From Paraburkholderia sacchari (GTDB lineage Bacteria > Pseudomonadota > Gammaproteobacteria > Burkholderiales > Burkholderiaceae), in NCBI RefSeq assembly GCF_000785435.2, contig NZ_JTDB02000007.1, positions 129,745 to 193,744 on the forward strand: 64,000 nucleotides of DNA. Direction: 5' to 3'. The translations under genes were made by a program, and so were the position numbers. Below the pieces are notes generated by a model, which saw nothing but the letters and a program-made list of their open reading frames with translations, did not search any database and was not told the origin of the DNA. Position 1 is the first letter of the stretch. Each line of letters starts with the position of its first letter. This document shows positions 36,048 to 43,097 of the stretch, piece after piece.

Positions 36048-37113
36048 ACTGCGTGATCGACACCGGCGCGCTGGTGCTGCGCGACTGGCAGGCCACGCAC
36101 GGCATGCCCGTGATCTGGGTCGGCGCGGCGCCGCGCGACAACGACCCGGCCATGTATCCCGCCGAGTATTCGCACATTCTGCCGCTCGACTTCACCTGCG
36201 CCGAGCTGCGCGGGCTCGTGCACGGCGAAACCGGGACTGGCAAAGAGCGCATCGCCGAACTGCTGCATCGCAAGCACAGCCGTTACGACGCTGGCCCGTT
36301 CGTGGCCGTCAACTGCGGCGCGATCCCCGACGGCCTGTTCGAGTCGCTGTTCTTCGGGCACGCGAAGGGTTCGTTCACGGGCGCTGCGCTCGCGCACAAG
36401 GGCTACTTCGAGCAGGCCGACGGCGGCACGCTGTTTCTCGACGAAATCGGCGATCTGCCGCTCTATCAGCAGGTGAAGCTGATGCGCGTGCTGGAGGACG
36501 GCTCGGTCACGCGCATCGGCTCGGCCACGCCGCTGAAGGTGGACTTTCGCCTTGTCGCGACCACGAACCGGCACTGCCGCAACTGGTGAAAGACGGCAAT
36601 TTCCGCGCCGACCTTTATTACCGGCTTGCCGTGATCGAGCTGATCGTGCCGTCGCTCGAGGCGCGCGGCCCAGTGGACAAGATCGCGCTCTTCAAGGCTT
36701 TCGTGGCGTCGGTGGTGGGCAGCGAGCGGCTCGCGGCGCTGCCTTACTGGCTGGCCGATTCGGTAGCGGCGATGCGCTTTCCGGGCAACGTGCGCGAGCT
36801 GCGCAACCTGGCCGAACGGGTCGGCGTAACGGTGCGGCAGATGGGCAATTGGGACGCGCCGCGCCTGCGCCGGCTGCTGGCGGGGGCGGGCAGCGTCCAG
36901 CCGGCGCCGGGAGAGTCGGCGATGGCGCCTATCGTCGATCGCAGCAAATGGGACATGGCCGAGCGCAGCCGGCTGCTGACGGCGCTCGATGCGAACGGCT
37001 GGCGCCGCAAGGACACGACCCAATACCTGGGAATCAGCCGCAAGGTGTTGTGGGAAAAGATCCGCAAATACCAAATTTTCGACGAAGAGCCCGCAACCGG
37101 CGAAAGTGAGTAA
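36048..37113 (+). pseudogene. Degraded sigma-54-dependent Fis-family activator
   Basis: Two frames together encode one enhancer-binding protein. The first carries Walker A GETGTGKE, the sigma-54 contact loop GSFTGA and Walker B TLFLDEIGDLP, then runs out at TGA 36587-36589. The second frame takes over at QLVKDGNFRADLYYRLAVIEL, continues through FPGNVRELRNLAERVGV and ends with a Fis-type HTH (KDTTQYLGISRKVLWEKIRK). One lost base near 36570-36580 explains the switch. In addition, the receiver-like N-terminus is mostly missing: sequence jumps from CAELRGLV straight into HGETGTGKE. The 5' end abuts a TpsB remnant. It resembles the VpsR-like regulators found next to DUF2968 genes. Confidence 0.8.
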
Positions 37114-37167
37114 TAATTGTGCGATTTTGTAAAATCATACAAAAGAACTGTTCAAAACAGGGACTTC

Positions 37168-37926
37168 ATGAGCGACAAGTGGAGAGTTCGACAGCTTGCG
37201 TTGGCCGTGCTGATGCTGCTCGGGGGGCTGGAATCCGGCTGCGCGCAGCCGCTGCAGCAGGGGACGACGCAATCGACAGGGCAGTCGACGGTCAACGTGG
37301 CCGCGAACATGGCGGCCCAGGATCCGGCCACCACGACGGTGCAGCCGCAGGCGGCGCCGGGTGCGCAGCCACTGCCGGGTGCACCGGTCGCGCTGACGCA
37401 GGAGGAGGCGCAGCAGAACGCGGCGGGCAATGTAGCCGAGCTGCAGCAGATGATCCGCGGCTCCGATCTCAACGAATTGCGCACGACCTACAACGGCACC
37501 TATGGCGCGAGTCTCCTGTTCTACGGCAAGGAGATGACCTACTACGTGACGCTGTTCCAGAACAAGACGTTCTGGCGCGTCATCAAGACCAGCGACGAGA
37601 CGCGCGCCGAGGCGATCTACCGCGATTTCGTGCAGAAGACGCTGCAGTTGTCGGACGTCGAGATCCGCCGCACGCGCCTCGAGGCGCAAAAGGTGTACAC
37701 GGCGCGCATGATCGCGCTGACGCAGGATCACGCCAATCGCCTGCAGGCCGATCTCGCGATCGCGCGCCAGCAGCAGGCCATTGTCGCGGATCAGCAGAAG
37801 CAGGCACGCACCCAGGCCAATGCGCTTCAGGTCGAGAAGGCGGCTGCGCAGGATCAACTGCGTGCGGCGCAGCGCAAGGTGCAGGAACTGCAGCGCGAGG
37901 TCGAGGGCGGATTGCCGATCCGGTAA
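37168..37926 (+). CDS. DUF2968 family exported protein
   Basis: A 252-residue protein with an N-terminal export signal (LALAVLMLLGGLESGC, a poor lipobox because Glu occupies position -3) and a Gln/Thr/Pro/Ala-rich linker (about 28-80). The DUF2968 core follows (VAELQQMIRGSDLNELRTTYNGTYGASLLFY, then YVTLFQNKTFWRVIKT). A C-terminal coiled coil rich in Gln, Ala and Arg (about 165-245) ends in GGLPIR. The family is conserved in Burkholderia and relatives; function unknown. CAGGGAC precedes the ATG at 37168. It follows the decayed sigma-54 activator by about 55 bases and may have lost its regulator. Confidence 0.8.
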   Translation: MSDKWRVRQLALAVLMLLGGLESGCAQPLQQGTTQSTGQSTVNVAANMAAQDPATTTVQPQAAPGAQPLPGAPVALTQEEAQQNAAGNVAELQQMIRGSDLNELRTTYNGTYGASLLFYGKEMTYYVTLFQNKTFWRVIKTSDETRAEAIYRDFVQKTLQLSDVEIRRTRLEAQKVYTARMIALTQDHANRLQADLAIARQQQAIVADQQKQARTQANALQVEKAAAQDQLRAAQRKVQELQREVEGGLPIR

Positions 37927-37958
37927 TCAGGCTGCAACCGTGCAACAGGCAGGACAGG

Positions 37959-38009
37959 AAGGGCAACGAAGGCGGGGCGTCCGTGACGCACCGGTCCTTC
38001 GTTGCCCTT
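37959..38009. terminator. Long perfect hairpin between convergent genes
   Basis: AAGGGCAACGAAGG (37959-37972) pairs perfectly over 14 bp with 37996-38009, with a 23-nt loop. It lies between the convergent DUF2968 gene and the small His-rich gene. There is no long T-run, but the position suggests a shared transcription end. Confidence 0.55.
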
Positions 38010-38071
38010 CGTAGTTTTCGGCGGCGAGGTTTCGCGAAAACCTGACGAATTCCTGGTGCCGCTGCGCGGCC

Positions 38072-38254
38072 TCAATGCTTGCCGTGATGGTGATGATGCT
38101 TGGTGTGGCCTTTGCCGGTGTCGTCGGTGGGCTTGGGTCTGGAGGGGGGCGGATCGACGGCGATAGGGTCGCTCGCCGGAAAAGTCTCTTCGAGCGCTTC
38201 GTCGAGCGCATCTTCCTGCGGGGGCTGAGGAGACTTCGGTTTAGATGAACTCAT
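38072..38254 (-). CDS. Small conserved ETFPASDP-motif protein with His-rich tail
   Basis: A 60-residue, highly charged, Pro-rich protein. It contains DEALEETFPASDPIAVD, a motif I have seen in many very short proteobacterial proteins of unknown function, and ends in KGHTKHHHHHGKH, a possible metal-binding tail. AGGAGA lies 7 bases before the ATG. No membrane segment or signal is present. The frame is open a little further upstream, but the Shine-Dalgarno fixes the start. Confidence 0.7.
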   Translation of the reverse strand: MSSSKPKSPQPPQEDALDEALEETFPASDPIAVDPPPSRPKPTDDTGKGHTKHHHHHGKH

Positions 38255-38399
38255 GGCGTTCTCCTGGCGAAGAGAGTCGCTTTCAGGATAACGCAAAGAG
38301 AAGGATCACGAGCGCATGGCCGGATCCTTTGTGCTTTTGCTGGTGCTGCACGAGACCGGCCGATGCTGAAAAAGCGCGCGCGGCTCGCGCGCGCATGGC

Positions 38400-38906
38400 T
38401 TAGCCGTTGTTCGAGCCTTCGCCGCCGTTGCCGCCGTTGTTCACGGTGCCGTAGAGCCGGCGGCGGCGCGTGACGACCACCGGGCCGTCCTGGGCGGGGC
38501 GCTCGGGCGAACCGGGTGCATTGGACGAGCCAGGCGCCGACCAGGATTCGCGCGGCTCGCGCTCCCGGGGCTCACGCGATTCACGCGGCTCGCGCGAACC
38601 ATGGCCGCCGTGGCCGCCGTGGCCGCCATGGTTGCCATGCGGGCCACGGCTCGTGTGCTCGCCGTGCGAGGGGCGCGGCGTGCGCGGGCCCGGGCGCGTG
38701 CCGGTGTCGAGCTGGATGGTGGAAATGGCGCGTTTGTAGATGCCTTGCAAGCCGACAGGCGTGCGCAGCATCACCAGGTACTGATCGAACGACTCGATGC
38801 ATCCGGTCAGGCGAATGCCGTTGACCAGATAGATTTCGACGCGCTTGCGCTCTTTGCGCGCGGCGTTCATGAAGTCGTTTTGCGGGTGCGATTCTGCGGA
38901 AGGCAT
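38400..38906 (-). CDS. hfq2: Hfq-family RNA chaperone with extended glycine/histidine-rich C-terminus (Hfq2-like)
   Basis: The N-terminal 70 residues form a full Sm/Hfq fold: QNDFMNAARKERKRVEIYLVNG, GCIESFDQYLVMLR and the Sm2 segment YKRAISTIQL. The canonical YKH is changed to YKR, and the rim patch reads RKER. The tail of about 95 residues is Gly/His/Arg/Ser-rich, with repeated GGHGG and REPRE units, and ends Gly/Asn-rich. Burkholderia species carry a second, longer Hfq of this type beside the classic 79-residue one. It would bind sRNA/mRNA in the cytoplasm. The start is ambiguous: ATG 38906 was chosen over 38945, and neither has a clear Shine-Dalgarno. Confidence 0.9.
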   Translation of the reverse strand: MPSAESHPQNDFMNAARKERKRVEIYLVNGIRLTGCIESFDQYLVMLRTPVGLQGIYKRAISTIQLDTGTRPGPRTPRPSHGEHTSRGPHGNHGGHGGHGGHGSREPRESREPREREPRESWSAPGSSNAPGSPERPAQDGPVVVTRRRRLYGTVNNGGNGGEGSNNG

Positions 38907-38945
38907 GGACGAATTTTGACCAGGCGGCTCAATGCCGCAATTCAT

Positions 38946-39391
38946 TTAGAAACGTTTGCTTGCCGGAATTCTACCTTGTGCCGGCAAAGCGCGCGTGCGT
39001 AGACATACTTTATTGCAGAACTATACCGGCTCGCGACCACAATAGCGGAATTGCCGGGCTGGCACTTTGCATGTCCGCAAGAATCCACGAAAGCGGGTCT
39101 CGAACCATCAGACGCGCTCGCGGTGCATACTTTCATAGCGTAGTGCAAAGCTCGGGCGAATGTGTCGCGGATTTCGCTGTCGTTGCGCGCGAACGGCGTT
39201 CGAGCTTTCCTGCACCTTACTGAATGGCGATTTTGCGGACTTCCACGTGTGCGTTCCGTGCGGCGACGCACGCGCGCGCCAGATGCGCGGCAAATGCGTA
39301 ATCGCGATCCGGGAATAAGGCGTTGGTCTGCCGCGTTTATCTCATGTCGACGTCGGTTCAGCGCGACGTTCACTCTGCACAGGAGATGACC
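38946..39391. other. Intergenic region between hfq2 and the small lipoprotein gene
   Basis: About 445 bases with less bias than the neighbours. Short open frames exist on both strands but lack ribosome-binding sites and any family resemblance, so I call no gene here. It must hold the divergent promoters of hfq2 and of the lipoprotein/ECF unit, but I could not identify them confidently. Confidence 0.5.
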
Positions 39392-39529
39392 ATGAAGCGG
39401 TTTCGCATTGTTCTTGCCTGCCTTCTCTGTCTGACGATGGCTGCGGTCTCGGCTTCGGTGACCGCGTGCAGCGACATGAATTCGGGTGGCAGCAACTCGT
39501 CCAGCAGTTCGGGCGGCGGCGGTTACTGA
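39392..39529 (+). CDS. Tiny Ser/Gly-rich lipoprotein
   Basis: A 45-residue product with Lys-Arg start, a hydrophobic core (IVLACLLCLTMAAVSA) and lipobox SVTAC, leaving a mature peptide of about 20 residues (CSDMNSGGSNSSSSSGGGGY). AGGAG (39381-39385) lies 6 bases before the ATG at 39392, which favours it over the ATG at 39386. It precedes the ECF sigma gene by only 34 bases, so it may be a target or a co-transcribed component of that envelope-stress module. Confidence 0.7.
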   Translation: MKRFRIVLACLLCLTMAAVSASVTACSDMNSGGSNSSSSSGGGGY

Positions 39530-39563
39530 TTCGCGGCTAGCCACGCTACGGGTCCCGCGCGCC

Positions 39564-40115
39564 ATGCTGCGCCGTCCGTCCGCGGAGTTCGAAGCGCAAG
39601 TGGTCGCGCAGCTCGCGCCCATGCGCCGTTATGCGCGTGCGCTCACCGGCGACGCCGCGTGGGCCGACGATTTAGTGCAGGACGCCGCGGAGCGGGCGCT
39701 CTCGCGCGCCGCGTCGTTCCGGCCGGACAGCAACCTGCGTGCCTGGCTGCTGACGATCCTGCGCCACATCTACATCGATCAGTTGCGCGGGCGGCGCGAG
39801 ATTGCCGTGGACGATGAAAGCGCGCCGTGGCGCACGCTGGAAGCGCCGCATGGTGAAGTCGACGGCCTCGTGCTGCGCGATTTGCAACGCGCGCTCTATC
39901 AGCTTCCCGCCGCGCAGCGCGAGGTACTGCTGCTGGTTTGCGTGGAGGAATTGAGCTATCAGGAGGTGTCGACGGTGCTCGGCGTGCCGGCGGGCACCGT
40001 GATGTCGCGGCTTTCGCGTGCGCGCGAGCATCTGCGCGCATTGCTGGACAGGGGACCGGCGCAGGATTCTGCGCGGCACGTCGTGCCGCTCAGGGTGGTG
40101 GGGACCACGCGATGA
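39564..40115 (+). CDS. ECF-type RNA polymerase sigma factor
   Basis: A 183-residue sigma-70 family protein of the extracytoplasmic-function type. Region 2 spans about residues 15-80 (MRRYARALTGDAAWADDLVQDAAERAL and NLRAWLLTILRHIYIDQLR). Region 4 spans about 115-165 (LPAAQREVLLLVCVEELSYQEVSTVLGVPAGTVMSRLSRAREHLR). The frame is open from 39486, overlapping the lipoprotein gene, but the ATG at 39564 gives the usual ECF length. It overlaps the anti-sigma gene by 4 bases (ATGA), indicating coupled translation. Confidence 0.92.
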   Translation: MLRRPSAEFEAQVVAQLAPMRRYARALTGDAAWADDLVQDAAERALSRAASFRPDSNLRAWLLTILRHIYIDQLRGRREIAVDDESAPWRTLEAPHGEVDGLVLRDLQRALYQLPAAQREVLLLVCVEELSYQEVSTVLGVPAGTVMSRLSRAREHLRALLDRGPAQDSARHVVPLRVVGTTR

Positions 40116-41047
40116 ACGATGACAAACTCGAACGCGAGCGCGCGAACGCTGCACGGGCGGCTGCGCCCGATGGCGGGACGCTGGCTGGCCCGATGCCGCC
40201 TCCGTCCCATCCGGTTGATTCGGACTCCGATATGGACCTTGCCGCGCTGGGCGCCTGGCTCGACGATGAACTGCCGGCCGACGCGCGCGCGGCCGTGCAG
40301 GCGCGGCTGGCGGCCGACGAACACGCCGCGCAGCGCGTAGCGGCCTGGCGCGCGCAGAAGGCCGCGCTGCAAGCGCTGTGCCGCGCCGGCGACGAATCTG
40401 CTGAACCGGCTTGCCTGGTGCTGAGGCGTCGCGACCCGTGGTGGCGGCGCGCGGGCCTCGCGGCGGCGTGGGCTGTGGCGGGCGCGGGCTTCGCGGTGGC
40501 GGCAGGCACGCTGATGCCGCAGTGGTTCCCCGACGGCCCGTGGGGCGCGGGAGGGACCGCAGGCGTGGCGAACGTGGGCCAGGCCCCCGCAGCATTGGCG
40601 CGCGACGCGGAAGGTTTCGCGCGTCGCGCCGACGTGGCCTATGCCGTGTATTCGCCCGAAGTGCGACATCCAGTGGAAGTGGGCGCCGCGGACGAAGCGC
40701 ACCTCGTTGCATGGCTTTCGAAGCGGCTGGGCAAGCAGCTCGCCATTCCGCCGCTCGGCGAATATGGCTACGCGCTCGTGGGCGGCCGCCTGTTGCCGGG
40801 CGCGGCCGGCCCCGCGGCGCAGTTCATGTATCAGAACCCCGCCGGCGCGCGGCTCACGCTCTATGTGAGCGCATCGGGCCGCGATCGCGATGCGGTGCAT
40901 CTGCTGAGCGACGGCAGCCGCCGCACCTTCTACTGGAGCACCAAAGGCATGGGCTATGCGCTGTCCGGCCCGGCCACCGAGGCTCGCCTGCGCTCGATCG
41001 CCTTTGAGGTGTGCGGCGCGCTAGGCGGTTCGCCGGCGCAATGGTGA
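40112..41047 (+). CDS. Membrane anti-sigma factor paired with the ECF sigma
   Basis: A 311-residue protein. A zinc-finger-like anti-sigma region (about 40-90: DLAALGAWLDDELPADARAAVQARLAADEHAAQRVAAWRAQKAAL) is followed by one membrane helix (about 110-135: AGLAAAWAVAGAGFAVAAGTLM) and a periplasmic domain of about 170 residues (VYSPEVRHPVEVGAADEAHLVAWLSKRLGKQL). This is the arrangement of the RsiW/ChrR-like anti-sigma factors that sit downstream of ECF genes. The HxxxCxxC zinc motif is not obvious in the N-terminus. Its stop lies inside a 10-bp tandem repeat. Confidence 0.87.
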   Translation: MNDDKLERERANAARAAAPDGGTLAGPMPPPSHPVDSDSDMDLAALGAWLDDELPADARAAVQARLAADEHAAQRVAAWRAQKAALQALCRAGDESAEPACLVLRRRDPWWRRAGLAAAWAVAGAGFAVAAGTLMPQWFPDGPWGAGGTAGVANVGQAPAALARDAEGFARRADVAYAVYSPEVRHPVEVGAADEAHLVAWLSKRLGKQLAIPPLGEYGYALVGGRLLPGAAGPAAQFMYQNPAGARLTLYVSASGRDRDAVHLLSDGSRRTFYWSTKGMGYALSGPATEARLRSIAFEVCGALGGSPAQW

Positions 41048-41082
41048 CAAGCGGTGACAAGCGGTGACAAGCGGCGACAGGC
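41043..41082 (+). repeat. Four-unit 10-bp tandem repeat
   Basis: GGTGACAAGC occurs three times in register (41043-41052, 41053-41062, 41063-41072), followed by a degenerate fourth unit GGCGACAGGC. The repeat begins within the anti-sigma stop region and ends just before the flavoprotein ATG. It therefore sets the spacing between the two genes and contains the probable Shine-Dalgarno (ACAGG). Confidence 0.85.
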
Positions 41083-41087
41083 ACACG

Positions 41088-42701
41088 ATGGCGCCGCACG
41101 AACCTGAACCGGCTCGCGTGCTGCCGCCCGGCATGAGCGCGGCGCGCTTTGCGCGCGCGCTCGCCGCGTTCGAGGCCATCGTGGGCGCGCCCAACGTCTG
41201 CCGTGGCGGCGCGGCGCTCGCGCCGTATTTCGATCCGTTCGCGCCCGTCGACGACGGGAGTGGATTCGCGTCCTCGTTTGCGCCCTCGGCGGCGCTCCTG
41301 CCGGCTGACGTCGACGAGATCCGCGCGATCCTGCGCGTTGCCAACACGGCGCGCGTGCCGCTCTGGACCGTCTCCACGGGTCGCAACTTCGCCTATGGCG
41401 GCGCGGCCCCGCGACTCGCGGGATCGGTGGTGCTGGACTTGCAGCGCCTGAACCGCGTGCTCGACGTGGACGAGCGGCTCGCATGGGCGCTCGTCGAGCC
41501 CGGTGTGAGCTACTTCGATCTCCATGCGCATTTGCGCGAACACGGCCTGAGGCTATGGGTCGATCCGCCGGCGGCGGGCTGGGGCAGCGTGATCGGCAAT
41601 ACCCTCGAACGCGGCTTCGGCTACACCGCATACGGCGATCACGCAGCGGCGCAGTGCGGCATGGAGATCGTGCTCGCCAACGGCGACATCGTGCGCACCG
41701 GCATGGGCGCGATCGGCACGGGCACGGCGTGGCAGCTCTACAAGCCGGGCTACGGCCCATCGTTCGACGCGCTCTTCACGCAATCGAACTACGGCATTGT
41801 CACGAAGATGGGGCTCTGGCTGATGCCGGCGCCGCCCGCTTACGTGATCGGCGAAATCCAGTTTGCGCGCGAGGACGATCTGGGCACGATCGTCGATACG
41901 CTGCGCGCGCTGCAACTGGGCGGCACGATTGCGCAGCACGCCGTGATTGAAGGCGCGATCCGCCGCGCGGCCAGCATTGCGCCGCGCAAGCGCTGGTACG
42001 AGGGCGACGGACCGATGCCCGAAGCGGTCGTGGCGGCGATGCAGCGCGACCTCGACATCGGCCGCTGGAATCTGCATTACGCGCTCTACGGCGAGCCCGA
42101 TGTGATCGAACTGCAGCGCCGCAAGGTCGAGCGCGCGTTCTCACAAGTGCAGCACGCGCGCGCATTCGCGAAACGCTATGCGGGCAGCGAGGAGCCGCAG
42201 GGCGGCGGCGAGCGCAACATGGCCGGCATTCCATCGATGAGCGCGTTTCGCATGCTCGACTGGGTGGGCGGCGAAGGCGCGCATGTGGACTTCTCGCCGC
42301 TGTGTCCCGCCGATGGCCGCGACGCGCTGCGCCAGTACGCGCTCGTCAAAGCACGCGCGGCGGAATACGGCTTCGATTACTACGGTGGCTTCACGGCGGC
42401 GGGGCGCTGTCTGCATCATATATTCGCGGCGATCTTCGCGCGCGAGCGGCGCGCCGATGCAGCGCGTGCCGGCGATCTGCTGCGCGCGCTGATGAGCGAC
42501 GCACGCGCGGCGGGCTATGGCGTGTACCGCTCGCATCTGCTCTACATGGATTACGCGGCGGCGCAGTACGACTTCAACGATGGCGCGCTGCTGCGGCTCG
42601 CGCAGACCGTGAAGGATGCGCTCGATCCGCAGGGCGTGCTGGCGCCGGGCAAGCAGGGCGTGTGGCCGGCGGCGTGGCGCGCCATGCGCGGCTATACATG
42701 A
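41088..42701 (+). CDS. VAO-family FAD oxidase/dehydrogenase (vanillyl-alcohol oxidase or p-cresol methylhydroxylase type)
   Basis: A 537-residue flavoprotein of the VAO/PCMH superfamily that oxidises para-substituted phenols. The FAD-binding loop is TVSTGRNFAYGGAAP. The DPPAAGWGSVIGNTLERGFGYT segment closely resembles 4-cresol methylhydroxylase and eugenol-type oxidases, and a His in AGRCLHHIFAAIF could carry covalent FAD. The C-terminus PQGVLAPGKQGVWP is family-typical. No signal peptide is seen. An in-frame GTG at 41064 lies in the tandem repeat; ATG 41088 was chosen. It may belong to the ECF-controlled unit, being only 40 bases after the anti-sigma gene. Confidence 0.85.
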   Translation: MAPHEPEPARVLPPGMSAARFARALAAFEAIVGAPNVCRGGAALAPYFDPFAPVDDGSGFASSFAPSAALLPADVDEIRAILRVANTARVPLWTVSTGRNFAYGGAAPRLAGSVVLDLQRLNRVLDVDERLAWALVEPGVSYFDLHAHLREHGLRLWVDPPAAGWGSVIGNTLERGFGYTAYGDHAAAQCGMEIVLANGDIVRTGMGAIGTGTAWQLYKPGYGPSFDALFTQSNYGIVTKMGLWLMPAPPAYVIGEIQFAREDDLGTIVDTLRALQLGGTIAQHAVIEGAIRRAASIAPRKRWYEGDGPMPEAVVAAMQRDLDIGRWNLHYALYGEPDVIELQRRKVERAFSQVQHARAFAKRYAGSEEPQGGGERNMAGIPSMSAFRMLDWVGGEGAHVDFSPLCPADGRDALRQYALVKARAAEYGFDYYGGFTAAGRCLHHIFAAIFARERRADAARAGDLLRALMSDARAAGYGVYRSHLLYMDYAAAQYDFNDGALLRLAQTVKDALDPQGVLAPGKQGVWPAAWRAMRGYT

Positions 42702-42737
42702 GTCTGCGTGAGCTGGCACGGAACCTTGAGAGATGCG

Positions 42738-43097
42738 ATGAACCGGCGAACCTTTCTTCATGCAACGAGTGGTGCGTTTGCAGCGACCTGCGCGGCGGCG
42801 CCGGTGTGGCGGCCTGGCGCGCCGCCAATGCGCGTGGCGGTCTACGACCCGGCGCTGGAACACGGCAGGGCGCTCGCGCGCCATGCCGCGCTGCTCGGCG
42901 TGCCGGCGTTCGCACCCGGAGCGCAAGGCGCGGACGACATCGGCATGCTGTGGCATGCGCAGCTTGCGCGCCGCCTCGAATCCCGCGCTGAAGCGCCCGC
43001 CGTCGTCCTCTGTGCACTACGCGAGTCCGACCGCTTCGTGCTGGAGCGTCTCGCTGCGTCGCGCGGCTGCATCGTGCTCGGTGTGCTCCGGGCTTAG
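42738..43097 (+). CDS. Small exported protein of unknown function
   Basis: A 119-residue product starting MNRRTFLHATSGAFAATCAAAP, which looks like a Tat-type signal with a weak twin-Arg motif. The remainder (MRVAVYDPALEHGRALARHAALLGVPAF, then WHAQLARRLESRAEAPAVVLCALRESDRFVLERLAA) is not a family I recognise. It occupies the place where p-cresol methylhydroxylase operons encode a cytochrome c subunit, but no CxxCH haem motif is present. Its stop overlaps the convergent acyl-CoA ligase stop by 4 bases. Confidence 0.6.
   Translation: MNRRTFLHATSGAFAATCAAAPVWRPGAPPMRVAVYDPALEHGRALARHAALLGVPAFAPGAQGADDIGMLWHAQLARRLESRAEAPAVVLCALRESDRFVLERLAASRGCIVLGVLRA

Noticed and set aside
38960..39389. Short open frames in the hfq2-lipoprotein gap
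   Set aside because: No ribosome-binding sites, no hydrophobic or domain features, and codon use unlike neighbours.
41043..41082. Possible CRISPR array
   Set aside because: The units are only 10 bp and contiguous with no spacers; it is a simple tandem repeat, as is 56231-56280.
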